A stretch of 64,000 nucleotides of DNA from Ricinus communis (GCF_019578655.1 NC_063256.1:10664001-10728000); one strand, 5' to 3'; numbered from the stretch's first letter, positions 52,301 to 64,000 are shown. A program made the numbers and translations. The notes: generated by a model not told the origin, from the sequence alone.

Positions 52301-54604
52301 TTTAAATGGATTTTGTGGGAAAAAGCAACAAAAGCAAACAATAAGGGTCCATTCAGATTGCAGAATTGGAATTGGAACTGCAATTGCAATTCCAATAATT
52401 GGAAATGGGTTAGAACCACAAACTCTGGTAATTGAATTGCATAAGAACAGGAAATTAGAATTGAATATATATTATAGTGGATTGAAAATTGTAATTCCTT
52501 GGTTAGAACTTAAGAATTGATAAAGGCTCATTTTAAACTATTTGGAATTTTATGGAGTTGAGCCGAAACTGTAATTCCAATTCCTAAGATACAACCATAT
52601 ACCAAACAGCAGAATTGAAATTCAGTAACCCAATTCCAATTTCAACTGCGTCAAATGATACCTAAAAATTTTTACCCTAGATCAAATCTCACAGAACAGA
52701 AAATTATAAGTAAATAATAATAACAATGTGTGCAAAGACATTTAAATGATTAGAAAGTTACTAAAAAGGCCTAAAACATAATTAAAAACATTACGCTTTA
52801 TTACATTTTCCATGGCAGTATTCGACCTTCATAAGAAGTTAGAAGTAAACAGTTTGAAAGTCGACCATACTATCTTGTACAAGGTACAAATGATTGTCAG
52901 GACTTACCAGGCATGGGATGAATTCCATTTTGTATAGGGGCCAAAGGAACCTTTGGAGGTACAGGAAACTTCATAAGATGATATTGATGCTCAAGCAAAT
53001 GATTAAATAAGAGAATCTGCTTCTTCAGTTTCAACCTTATGTAATAGGCCCTGAAGAAATCAGCATTTTCTTCTTCCAATTTCTGCCATACTGAAAAGAA
53101 CATGAGTTATTAAGGGAAAATCAGAGCAGATCCTTGCATGAATGTTGAACAAAGAAACCGAGACCAATGTGTTGCTGGTACTTGTTAAATGTTGAATAAA
53201 GAAGATAGCAATGGATCACCACAAGAAAATGTTCTAATGGTTAGTTCAAGACAACAAAATCACGGACTGGGTTGGGAATGGGAAATATCTATTATGATAT
53301 CACAAATTGCTTTGTACTTGTTTGACTCGCACAGTATTTCAGTTGAAAACAGGAGATGGAAAATACTTACATCAGCACCGATTCAAACCAGAGGTTTTAA
53401 GGACACCTAAATAATAAAAAGCTTAAAGAAGAAGGTCAAAAAGCATACCCAATGTTGTAAACCCAGGGTCTATCCTAGCACGTGTCAAGAGGGTTCTGAC
53501 CACCTCATCTCTATTCATGTACAATTGCAAGCATCGTTCTATTAGATTCTGGACCTGCAACAGCCATAATTCTAATCATTAATCATTGGGGACAGAAAAG
53601 TAGATTTATTTACAAAAATCAAAATAGCATCAACCAAGAAGTAACAGGCTTACAAGTTCAATATCTTGGCGTGAAACCTTTCGGCTATCATTGCTTGAAG
53701 CAGATACTGAACCAGAGTCTGCTGAAGGAGGCTCTGCAGTGTGATTGTTCTGTTGGTCACTTTGGGAGTCCTGTGAAACTTGGTTTGAGGACTGTATTTC
53801 CTGGGTGCTCTGTAGTCCAATATCAATGCTTTGTTCAATTTACTGAGCTATAAAATATTCAAGTAATGCTTTTTGGATTTCTGAAGAAGCAACAGAATTA
53901 ATATCAATAGCAAGTGAAAGTCCGTTAATATGTTACTTCTTAAAAACCCAAGTTGTTTCTAAGAAGTTACACCACTTGACACATTTGATTTGGATGGAGA
54001 AACAAAAAGGTTGAAGGCCCAGATAAAAAAAAAATTGAGAAGTTCATATCACCTGTTGAGTTTATGGTGACAAGATTTACTAAAATCTCACAAAATAGTT
54101 CATGAGTTGGGTAGCCATAGTGATGCCTCATGTTCTGCTGGTAGCAGACACTAAAAAATGCAGTGCTGGGGACACCAGAAAATTGCTAATGGTTTAATAG
54201 AATTATTGGAGTTTAATATGTTAACAAAGTGGCACTCACAGATATAAAGAAACATTAGAATTTAGCAATATAGAAGGGAAAAAAAAAATTAGGCAGCAAT
54301 TTAAAATGCAAGCTTAGAGAAAGAGTTGAAAGGAAGAAGTTTCGAAATCAAAATGCACACAGAAACAAAAAGAATGCGGGCATTTGTCAAGAGTGAGGCA
54401 TGCAGGCGTTGTGGGAAGGAAGAGAAATGAAAGGAAGTGGTAGAAACGCATTCGGCCTGCCAAAATTGAGATTTCAATGTTTTACTAGCCAAGAAAAAAG
54501 AAAAACCAGAAACTGCGAAAGGAAGATTTTATAAAGTGCCTATAGAGGAGCATTATATGTATGCATGTGCAACCAGACATACAACAGACCTGTAAGGTCT
54601 TCAT
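49354..54604 (-). CDS. Plant-specific protein with PF09713 (A_thal_3526 / TIGR01589) domain
   Basis: Function unknown. Exons read on the minus strand: 54604-54590 (tentative start exon, MKTLQ), 53809-53654, 53554-53449, 53090-52908, 52118-51953, 51315-51002, 50583-50494, 49421-49354. They total 1098 nt, exactly 366 codons (365 aa), and every junction keeps phase. The conserved plant domain spans about residues 52-110. It starts VSRQDIELVQNLIERCLQLY, includes the motif EVVRTLL, and continues as TLVWQKLEEENADFFRAYY. A Pro/Met-rich middle follows, then a Ser/Thr-rich region (MSSMSEMPVSPTS). The acidic tail is SPEHEDIVEEFFVDSVPG, ending SQSDEEKS. There is no signal peptide or membrane segment, so it is probably nuclear or cytosolic. 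The last coding exon lies over 1 kb beyond exon 7. The start exon is the weakest part (donor CAG|GTCTGT). Confidence 0.78.
52345..52662. mobile_element. Tourist-like (PIF/Harbinger) MITE in an intron of the PF09713 gene
   Basis: A 318-bp segment with imperfect inverted ends. The left starts GGGTCCATTCAGATTGCAGA. The right in reverse starts GGTATCATTTGACGCAGTTG. It is flanked by TAA trinucleotides (52342-52344 and 52663-52665), the target duplication expected for PIF/Harbinger elements. The interior is rich in AATTGGAATT motifs that can fold back. It lies in the intron between exons 52908-53090 and 51953-52118. Confidence 0.65.
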
Positions 54605-56180
54605 TCCAGCTGACAAGAATTTGATGGCATCTCTTCAGCTCAAGTATAGGCTGCTGCTAAGGCCACAGATTGCATTATGGAAATAGAAGTTATCTATTTA
54701 TTCTGCAGTGATAGAATGAGGCAGCTTTTCCTGAAATTAGAACTACTGTGCAGAATAATATGACAAAGGTTTTAGATACTAACCTTTTCAGTGAAAACAA
54801 GAAATCCAGAAAAGAAAATAAACTACAATCTAACCATGCAAAAGCAATAAGGATTTGAATGCATAAATATGCAGGAATATTGTATTCTCTTCATGTTAGT
54901 CAACCAAATTCACCTCACAACTCTCACTGGAAACCAGCAACAGTTGGTGACAACCAGCATCAACCTTGTGCTCAGTTGAACATTAGGATATAAAGCAGGG
55001 AGAAACGTGTATTAACCCCGCAATCTCAGATGATTTAAACCTCAAAAGTTTAACAAATGCAATCCTTGGTTGTGCTATACTCTGCCCCATAATGTGTGCT
55101 TCACAAACTAACCAGTAACAGGAATAAGAACCCCAAGTGTTATTGTATACCCCACTTCTCACTAAAATTCTACATGATTATATTCCATTTCGGCAAGCTT
55201 ATCTTCCCTCCTTCCAAAAGGAAAGAACACCGGTCCATTTGTTTGACTAGCTCTTTAATTCTTTTTCGCTTCTTCGCGGACAAACTGAATTTTGAACAAA
55301 AAAAAAAATGTTCTAAAAAAGCATAAGAATAGTCAGATGGCCTTGAAACAATACAATGCCACCTTCAATGCTACTACCACAAAATGGCTGGGCAGGCACT
55401 TTGCTTACCCAGAAATTCTGCTTAGATGCTCAAATATATTACAGTTAGAAACGAAATCAAACAGATCTCAGCCCACTAGTTAAAGCTACAGCTTAAGTGT
55501 CCTACAATTAAATATTCTCAAACTAATTAAAAAAGAAAAGTGCAGCGCTTAACTGATTAAACAAATAGTTTAATGTTCGCCACTAAAACAATAGTAATAA
55601 TTTAAATTATAACTTATAGCCATCGGAACAAGTATTATTTTCTTTTTATAGAAAAAAAAAAAAAGAATCTATAGAGCTCCAATTTGATAAAACTAAATTA
55701 TAGAATAAACAGTAAGATCTAAAAACAAAAAATAAAATTACCTTGCTCCGAAATTCTGAATCTCCAAAATACCAAATTATAGAATAATGCCAATTTTAAT
55801 TTCGACGATTTTAGGGATCCCAAGCTCTTCTTTATATATAGCTCAGATTTAAAAATATAATATATATACGTATACCAAATTTTTATAGAAAGAAAACAAC
55901 CAAGCTCAATTCAGTCCACTAAATGAGTTCAAAACGCGTACGGGTTTAAATCTTTGTACAGTAGAGCTAGAATGCAATCGAGGTCGTGACAGAGAGATTT
56001 AAGAGGGAGCTAACGATATATTTACATATATCAAAAGGAAAGAGGATTTTGAATGTACAGAAGCAGGAAATTAAATTGTCAGTTTGAGTTTTACTGGTAT
56101 TTGTTTCGACAAAGGCGGTTTTGCGGCTGGTAAGGGTTACTATGACATTGTAGAAAATAGAAGCTCAAGAAGAAGGAAAG
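54605..56180. other. Probable 5' leader/promoter region of the PF09713 gene
   Basis: Non-coding. The first exon(s) and transcription start of the minus-strand gene should lie here, possibly with a 5'-UTR intron. I could not fix them from sequence. A GC-richer stretch near 56090-56140 is a candidate first exon or core promoter. The open frames at 55096-55483 have no recognisable features. Confidence 0.4.
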
Positions 56181-58943
56181 AAGAAACAATAGAAAAAAAT
56201 AAATAAAAAAATCTTAGGATATTATTAATGGTTTTTTTTTTCTTTTGGCTTTTATAGTTCTGAAAATCTACTCAGAGGGTAAATAAAGATTTATAAAGCA
56301 GAAAATAAATTAAAATTGCTCCGACACGGCTTTGTAGCCGTCTAGGACGGCTTTGGTTTTACCGGCGCATTTAAGACGCAAAGATTTTAATTATTCATGA
56401 GCACGAGGCTTTTGTGATTTTAGCGGAGAAATAATTTCCCACTTGTAAAGTTTTCATCTTTTTCTATTTGACCCTAATTCTACTTACCTTTTTAAATCTG
56501 AATTTTAAAATCTTTATCAATTTTATCCAATTATTTCAGAAATTTTAAATTTTAGTTAATCATAAAATGTTTTCTTCTTTAAGAGTAGTTTGAAAGTTTT
56601 GGCAGAAGTTACATATGTTTTGCCCGTATATATTCAGTATATATTCATTATTGGTTTACTAACTCGATAATAAAAGCTTAAAACACATTAAAAATTTAAA
56701 ATAAAGCATATAATCTATTTTAATCCTCGTTGCTATCTTTTAACACCATTTTCACCATTATCATTATTAAAACACTACCGTTTCATCCCATTAATATTTC
56801 CCTTTTACCCACCACCATATAAGAAAAAAAGCCTAAATTGCAACTATACAAGGTTCAATCACCACTAATTTTAGTTGGGTTATATTTTTTTTTCAATTAG
56901 TTTTAGTTGAATATTAAAAATTTATCAAATAATTCAGATAAATTCCTTAATTTGCCTAAATTAGTTTGATTAAGTCGCCTTGATCTTTTTTTCAAATATT
57001 TCATTAATTGTATTGCATCTAATATGTTCTCTAACTTTTTCTTCAGCGGTGACGCTGCAACATATAAAGTGTTAATAGATGTGAGCACATGAGCTTTAAA
57101 AGATTACACAAGTAATGATCAACAAAAGCAAAGAGAAACAAATTTGCATTCTTTAAAGGAGGGATTTTTAATTTTGACCTAAAAGATTTGCTAAGAGCAT
57201 TTAGCAAATGTTCGCTTTACTCACATGACTGATAATGACCATTTTGATTGTGAAAGGGAGTAAGAAATAATGTCATAGGTATTGGTCATGCAATTAACGA
57301 GGATGGTGTGAAAAAAGACCAAACGATGAATGGTGTAGGTAAATATCAGATATGCTTTTGTCAAAAAGACCCACAATAAGATGATGAAGATGTTGGCAGG
57401 GGGATGTTGAATATGTACTTGTAGTTATGGGTTTCAAAAAGTTGCTCAGCATTTTTATTCATGATATGCCTTAGTTTTTATTTATGGCAATAATTCAATT
57501 CTTATTTTGTGGTGGTGGTAGGAACAAGCTTAGGCAATAGTAATGGTGGGAGAGATCAATAGGTGAGAGGAAAAAAAAGGTTAGAAAAGTGATTAATGGT
57601 GGTGGGGCCAAAGAGTGGCAATGGTAGTGGTGTGAGAGATGGCGGCGAGAGAAATGGAAAATTAAAAAAAAATGATATTACTTGTTTACTATAGCCTTCC
57701 CTAATTAAGGCAAAATTAGAAATTTACCATTGCTTAAAGTTTTTAAGGTGAAGATAATTGTTCGGTTTGTGATACAACTTCTTAATTATAAGACACTCAA
57801 ATTTATTTTTTTTGATGAAAAGTGAAAATATATTATCTATAAGCATAGAACACCTTTAACAATTCAATAGGAGGATGAATAGTTCAAGCAAAGGAAAGAT
57901 TTCTTTGTAACAGTCTAAAGAAAACTCAAGTGTTAGAGATTCTATATTATTATACATGTTCATAGATTTAGGTGTCCGTCCAATCTCGTTTATAAATTTC
58001 TAGATTTGTACACCTATGTTTTATTTTAGATTTGTTCAAGCTCAAATCTATAAAAGTTTGATTATTTTTGGGACAAGTTTGAAAATGTCATTTCTTCAAG
58101 GTTTGCTCAACTAGTCCACCTCAACTTAAAAATTCAAAAGAAAAATGTTGTATAACTTTTATAAGAGGAACAAACTTAATCAAAAATTTAAACCTATTCA
58201 GCTGAGCTAGGCTCATGCCTAGGCTTGAAAACTTCAAGTATGACCAAGCCCAACTCGAACTGAGCTCGAAATTTGAACATGTCTATACATCACTAAAAAA
58301 TAAGAAATAAATATATTTTATAAGGTTAAAGATTCAATCATCAACTAATGATTAATTTTAGTCATTTTAGTATTGGTTAGACTCAAACTCAATTCTACTA
58401 ATTGGACTTTACACTCCGTCACTCATTTAACTCGTAGAATGCTCATTACAACTCTTAGATACAAAAGCAACATATACGCTTTGATGCACAAAAAGTCTAC
58501 AATTTTTTGGCAAATGAAATGCTAAATCTCCCAAGGAGCCCGTGTGCACGAGTTTAAAATATTAACTATTGTTTAAATAGAAAATTTGGGTTCAAGGTGG
58601 AATTTGAAAACGCATGAGCTTGGTAGTTTGAGTAAGTTTGAATGAAAGCGATGGAGAGTTTATTGAAAGAAAAATAAGAAATTTAAATTTACTTCAACAA
58701 TAAAATTATTTGATTTGGACAAAAATGAATTTCTTTTACTTCCTTTTACACGTTCTAGAAATTTAAATATTTTAATCAATTAATAGAAATAAGTCTGAAT
58801 TTATCATATTTTCAATACGCCAGCATAAAATTGTATATATTTTTAAAAAATTGAAATACTCAATTAAATTAAAAAGGAAAAAGAAAAAATTGAAGCCATC
58901 AACGTACTGAATAGTGAAAATTAAAAGTACAAACACCATTTCC

Positions 58944-59004
<61 letters not shown>

Positions 59005-59460
59005 GAAGAAGGAAAATATTGAAGGGAGGGTCCCACAATCATTGTGGTCCAAAAAAATTTCCAATCTTAGAAAATCTAATTGCCCATCAAGATGAAGATC
59101 AAGCCAATGTTTCTACATTGAATTAGATCTGCTAGGATATTACGCCATGCTCCTTTCTAATTCTTAATGTGGACAATTCTCCAGGACCACGTCTGTCCTG
59201 CCCCCAGTTCAGATGGACTTTCTAGTGATTCAAATTATTTGTTATTATCCTCTTTCTTAATTCATAAAACTCCCACCTCAAGAGCTAAATTAATTTTTCC
59301 TCAATTTCGAAACATGCGATTACTTTTCTTTGTTGGTTAGTTTGGCTTTTAATATATATATATTACTAATATTATTTATCATGCGCATAAATTTATTATT
59401 TTTTTTTTACCATATAGTAAAAATTCACATATTATTATATATTTTATAAATTTAATATAT
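56181..59460. other. AT-rich intergenic DNA with old repeat remnants
   Basis: No gene is supported. About 57955-58290 contains GAGCT/CTCGA-type phrases and partly inverted ends (ACATGTTCA near 57955 and TGAACATGT near 58275), suggestive of an eroded transposable element. A TA microsatellite of about 26 repeats lies at 58946-58998. Confidence 0.5.
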
Positions 59461-62300
59461 AATTAGATTTTAAATAAATTTATATATCATAAAACATTCA
59501 ATTTCTTTATATTTTAATAATTTATTATCAGTGTTAAGCTTTACATATTTATATTTTTAGTATATTACGATTTGTTAATTGAATAATTTTTATTTATTTT
59601 TTTAATAATTTGATTATATTATTTTGATAATATTTAATATAAAATATAGAACTAAAATTTCCATTTTAATAAAGAAAGAAATTAAAAAAATTAATGCTGA
59701 ATTTACAAAGAAAACAAATGAAGGACCAAAATGTAAATTTATGAAAGTACATGATTAAAATGAGAAGTTTCTCTTGTGTCCTAACCTAATATAACTTGTT
59801 GATTTTGAGAATAGTTGTATTTAATACTCCACAAATAAAATATTATAATATGAATAAGATTGAATAAATTAATCACTAATATAGGATTAAAAAAATTAAA
59901 TTGTTTAGGATAAAATTAATAATTACTGATTTATTCTAAGAAAATGTTTGGTCAATTTAAAAATTCTCCCCCTTTACTTTTATTTATAATAAATAATTAG
60001 ACTTCGAATAAATTTATGTATCATAAAATATGTAATTCTTTATTTGCTTTAATTTAATGACTTTGTATCAATATTAAGCTTTACATATATTATCTAATTA
60101 TATCTTTGATTATAATTATTATTTATTGATTGAATAATTTTTTATTTGTTTTTTCTTAAAATAATTTAATTATATTATTTTAATAATTATTTAATATAAA
60201 AATATAGAAGTAAATCTCCATTTTAATAAAGAAAGAAATAAAAAAATTAACGCTGAATTTACAAAAGAGAAAAAAAAATTAAAAATCAAAATGTAAATTT
60301 ATGATTAAAATCAAAATTTTCTCTTATATCATTGTTTAATGTAACTTGTAGATTTTTAGAATGGTTGTAATTAATACTCCATGAATAAAATATTATAATA
60401 TGATTAAGATTAATAGATTGATTACTAATTAATTTTATTAATATTAAAATAATTAGGATAAAATTAGTATTATATATATTTAATTTAAGATTTTTTATTT
60501 AGTTTACTTTCATGCTTTTATATATATATATATATATATTATATTTTATAAATAATTAGACTTCAAATAAATTTATGTATCATAAAATATTCAAATTTTT
60601 TCTTTTAATTGATTTAGTGACTTAGTAGTAATACTAAGCCTTATATTATTAGAGCTGTTAACTTTTTTTTTTTTTTTGTATTAATAGTTAGTTCTATTGC
60701 TTATTCTTTCTCCTATTTCTATTGGCCGGTCCTTTAGTTAGTTATATCAGCTGGATTTTCTTCTTGTATAAATAAGGACAAGAGTCCTCTTCTTAAAAGT
60801 TAATGAAGCATATATAAAATTTTATAGAATTGCATGGTTTAACTTGGTATTAGAGCACCTCTTTTCCTTTCAAAATTTTTCTGTCACCAGAACAAGTAAA
60901 TCAAATAAATTAGTTCTTTTGTTCCTCATTTCTTCATGATTACAGAATTGATGCTGGTTTTTCTTTTCTGTTAGTCTTATTGCAATAATCTTTTACTCAT
61001 TTAATATTTTTTTCTCGGCAACCAAACAACATTTTCTTAGTGATTTTCTTTCTTCGTTATAACTAATCAACTTATTAGAGCAAAATAACTGTTTTACGGT
61101 CTTTATTATCTGCATCCTAATAAGAATCCATCGTTAATTCAAGTTTCTCCTATTTTAACTAAACCTAATTACAATCTTGATCTCGATCTATGAAAATCCA
61201 TTATTGGATTCTGTATTTTTTTGGATCTTTATTAATTTTTTGGAACTCTAATAAGCAGCAGACCATTTCTCGTTCCTCATCTGAAGCAGAGTATCGTGCA
61301 ATGGCTTCTGTTACTTTTGAACTTCAGTGGTTGTTCTATCTGTTGTAATATCTTCATGTTCCACATTCTCAATAGCTTTACACTTCTATGATAATAAATC
61401 TACCCTCGTATAGCAGAAAGTCCAATGATTCATTAAAGTACAAGACATATTGAGATAGATTACCATTTAATCTGAGAAAAATTGCAGCGGAAGTTCATTC
61501 ATCTTCTTCTTGTTCGATCATCTCATCAGTTGGTTGATTCTTTTACTAAAGCTTTGTCTACAACTTCTTTTCAGCCGGCAATTACCAAACCGGGCATTCA
61601 CAATGTGTGTGCGCTAATTTGAGGGAGGCTATTAGAGTTGTTAAGCTCTCTTGATATTTAACTTATCTTTATTTGTATTAATAGTTAGTTTTGTTGCTTC
61701 TTCTCTCTTCTATTTCTATTGGCTAGTTCTTTAGTTATTTATGTTAGCTGGACTTTCTTCTTGTATAAATAACGACAAGAGTCCTCTTCTCCAAGTTAAT
61801 GAAGCATATATAGAATTTTTTAAAATTGCATAGTTTGGCATATATATTTATATTATCCAATTATATATTTTTCTATAATTATTATTTATTTATTAAATAA
61901 TTTTTCATTTTTTAGATAAATAAATTATATTATTTTAATAATTATTTAATATAAAATACATATATAAAATCACCATTTTAATTAATGCTAAATTTACAAA
62001 GAAATAAAATAAAAGAAAAAACTAAGGACCAAAATGTAAATTTATGAATGAAAAGAAAAGAAAATACTAAAGACCAAAATGTAAATTTATGAAAATACGT
62101 TATTCAAATAAATTAAAAATTATCTCCTCCTCTAGTGTAACTTGTAAACTTTAAAAATGGTTGTACTTAATACTCTATGGATAATAAAATATTATAATAT
62201 GATTAAAATTGAATAAATTAGTTGCTAATTAATTCTACTATAATTAAAAAATTAAATTAATTAGGATAGAATTAACAATTACTAATTTATTCTAAAAATA
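59461..62300. repeat. Three diverged tandem copies of a ~540-bp AT-rich unit
   Basis: Units start at the shared AATTAGA...AATAAATTTAT phrase at 59461, 59995 and 60554. They run in the same order through CCATTTTAATAAAGAAAGAA, a GCTGAATTTAC phrase, CAAAATGTAAATTTATGA, and ATAAAATATTATAATATGA. They end in ATTACTxATTTATTCTAA or its equivalent. Unit 3 is split by the copia element at 60647-61840 and resumes at 61846. Unit 3 also carries a short internal duplication of the ACCAAAATGTAAATTTATGA phrase (62031 and 62075). There is no coding content. Confidence 0.8.
60647..61840 (+). mobile_element. Deleted Ty1/copia LTR retrotransposon nested in tandem unit 3
   Basis: Two LTRs of about 200 bp (60647 to about 60844 and 61630-61840) share, for example, TTCTTCTTGTATAAATAA followed by GACAAGAGTCCTCTTCT. 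TGGTATTAGAGC (60845-60856) immediately follows the first LTR. This is one mismatch from the initiator tRNA-Met primer binding site. GAGGGAGGC (polypurine tract) precedes the second LTR. The 785-bp interior keeps only the end of pol: a copia RNase H piece ([14 protein letters not shown], about 61264-61310) and its C-terminus (QLVDSFTKALS, HNVCALI-stop, about 61530-61622), broken by a stop and frame changes. Gag, protease, integrase and reverse transcriptase are missing. TATAT flanks both sides (60642-60646 and 61841-61845), a possible but low-complexity target duplication. Confidence 0.85.
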
Positions 62301-63110
62301 TTGTAATATGATTAATTTTATTATTTATTTATTACTAATTTTACTTTCTTAATTCTTGAATGTAACGTGGCTTTCGATAAAAGTTAAGTGTTAAATATAA
62401 TAAATACCAAATCTAATCAATTTATTTAATTATTTTAATTATTAGAAATTATTAAAATCCTCCATTGGGTATATTTAACAATATAGTAGTTATTTGGTCA
62501 AATATATACTTAAACCATGAAATTTTGATCATTTAGTCATTTTAACGTCATAACTTTCAATTTAACTTAATAAACATTTAAGTTTTATTTATATAATCTA
62601 TTAAACACTTCTAATTTTTATTTTAACCTAATAAACGTTTAGATTTTATTTAATTTTAACATTAAAATACCTATGTATAATATTTATGGACATATTAAAT
62701 AAATTCATATATCATAAAGTGTTTAATTATTATAAAATATATAAATTTAAATATTTATTATGTTAAATTGAAATTAAAAGTGTTACAGTGACTAATTCAT
62801 CATAGTTTGGATGTTTAAATATACATTTGGCTTAATTACTTTAAAAAACTACTCAATAAATAAAAATTACCTAAAAATATTAAATGTTTTTGAACAATAA
62901 TCATATATTGAATTGATTATGTGAATATATAAAAATAAGAGTATGAATATCAATTATAAGTCTAAAAATGTATTAACAATATAAATACTCAAAATTTAGA
63001 CAGTAACGTTTTAAAAAAAAAATTAATTGATTATCTTGACTCACTGCTTAAATAAATTAAATTGGGTTGATATTAAATAAACTTAAAAATAATAAAAATT
63101 CTGGATTCGC
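62301..63110. other. AT-rich DNA with a foldback repeat
   Basis: About 62496-62832 has inverted ends. The left is CAAATATATACTTAAACCAT and the right in reverse is CAAATGTATATTTAAACATC, with further matching around TTTAGTCATTTTAAC / ATTAGTCACTGTAAC. This suggests a MITE-like foldback element of about 335 bp. Similar phrases occur at 43262-43830. No gene. Confidence 0.5.
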
Positions 63111-63389
63111 CCTAAGCCAAAGCCGAATGAAGCAAGCAGCTATGAGGAGCCACGTTTAGACAGACATGTGAATTTAAGACCGTGCGCGTAATTTAAACTA
63201 ATTTATAAATATTAACCACGGATGTACGGAAAAATGAAAAGAAAAAAAAAACCAAATTTTAAAAGAAAGAAATCAAATGATTAACGTATAAATTAGGGAA
63301 AAATATATTAGAAAGGAACCAGTGAGGAAAAGACAGGCGACAGACTTAGACACACGACCCAATAAGAGAGTATATCCTGACATTAAGCG

Positions 63390-63480
63390 AGAAGTCACAG
63401 TCGGGTGTGGGGACAACACGTGTCGATCAGGCATCGGCAGATCGTGGCGCACGCGTGGCCGTTAATGGCATTGCTGATTT
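63390..63480. promoter_or_regulatory. Cluster of ACGTG/ACGCG-type elements, possible promoter
   Basis: In an otherwise AT-rich region this patch is GC-richer. It holds ACACGTGTC (G-box/ABRE core) and CGCACGCGTGG (CE3/CAMTA-like) within about 60 bases. CCACGT (63151), ACATGTG (63165) and GTGCGCG (63183) lie upstream. The open frame across it (63407-63628, starting with a non-ATG codon) lacks protein features. The cluster may be the promoter of a plus-strand gene beyond the window. Confidence 0.4.
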
Positions 63481-64000
63481 GAGGTCAATGCAGGGAAAGA
63501 GCAAATTGGACTTTCAAAAATTCCCGCTACATGTTGGCTTTTCTCCACAGCGAGTCCCCCATTTTGGCCCCATTACCGTTTCTTGTATTTCTGCGACTCG
63601 TTTATATTACATTTTTATATTATACTAATTTTCTCATTATTCTCTTTACACAATATTTTATGCTTATTTTTCCTACTATTTTGATAGAGTAATACGACGG
63701 TAGCAAAAGTAAACATAGTTACTTTTTAAAATAAAGGATGCGATTATTAATAATATTAATATAAATATTTATACATTTAATTAAATGATATAAAAAATAA
63801 TTATTTTATATATTATTATGATCAATTAAATAAAATAAAAGGAGTTATTTTATATTGTGATCAACAGAGATTAAGAATTTAATGTTTTTATTTCAATTGT
63901 AGCTTGATATCATTTGAGGGGTAATACTTATAATTTTAATTTTATTAAAAATTATATTTAGATATAATTTTTAAAATTTAAGCTCTAGCGATTCATTTGT
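63481..64000. other. Window end, no gene seen
   Basis: A short complex stretch to about 63600, then AT-rich DNA to the end of the window. No exon of a recognisable gene begins before position 64000. Confidence 0.4.

Noticed and set aside
55096..55483. Two overlapping plus-strand frames
   Set aside because: No recognisable domain or splice partner. They lie in the non-coding region upstream of the minus-strand PF09713 gene.
63407..63628. 73-codon frame at the window end
   Set aside because: It starts with a non-ATG codon, has no recognisable features, and overlaps a cluster of promoter-like motifs that explains the composition better.
1..64000. CRISPR arrays, bacterial operons, organelle insertions, tRNA or rRNA genes
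   Set aside because: Looked for by eye and not seen. No regular spacer-repeat array and no cloverleaf with intact A and B boxes was recognised, though a tRNA scan could not be run.

Overview
The window is nuclear DNA of a flowering plant, almost certainly a eudicot. It is strongly AT-rich, its genes are split by GT-AG introns, and its gene families are plant-specific or plant-typed: ATX histone methyltransferase, CNGC channel, ATL/WAK-type RING-H2 protein, nsLTPs and a PF09713 protein. The species cannot be named from sequence alone. No tRNA, rRNA, CRISPR array, or bacterial or organellar segment was seen. All exon joins were made by eye from splice consensus, reading phase and family knowledge. 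Each joined CDS closes in frame.

Layout. 1-5.5 kb is AT-rich intergenic DNA with a small degenerate LTR element (1867-2676). 5600-14539 (+) is a 23-exon H3K4-type methyltransferase of the ATX3/4/5 group. 17468-21215 (+) is an eight-exon F-box protein. 21696-23485 (+) is a membrane RING-H2 protein of the ATL20/21/22 type, convergent with SDE2 at 24078-26575 (-). 29252-34193 (+) is ATG6/Beclin-1 (ten exons). 35467-35922 and 38808-39294 (+) are two tandem type-1 lipid transfer protein genes, with an ~800 bp Mutator-like element between them. 39838-42807 (-) is a group I CNGC channel. 42.8-49.3 kb is AT-rich and holds another Mutator-like element. 49354-54604 (-) is an eight-exon gene of the plant-specific PF09713/TIGR01589 family. 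54.6-64 kb has no supported gene. It contains a diverged ~540 bp unit in three tandem copies, the third split by a deleted Ty1/copia element, and ends in a G-box-rich patch that may be the promoter of a gene beyond the window.

The genes do not form one pathway. They are independent genes for chromatin, ubiquitin ligation, splicing/genome stability, autophagy, lipid transfer, ion transport and unknown function. No new multi-gene system is evident. The less ordinary content lies in the mobile elements (three Mutator-like elements with 9-11 bp target duplications, a TRIM-like element, a Tourist-like MITE and a nested copia), a palindrome shared by the two LTP promoters, a GC-AG intron in ATX, and the full model of the uncharacterised PF09713 gene.
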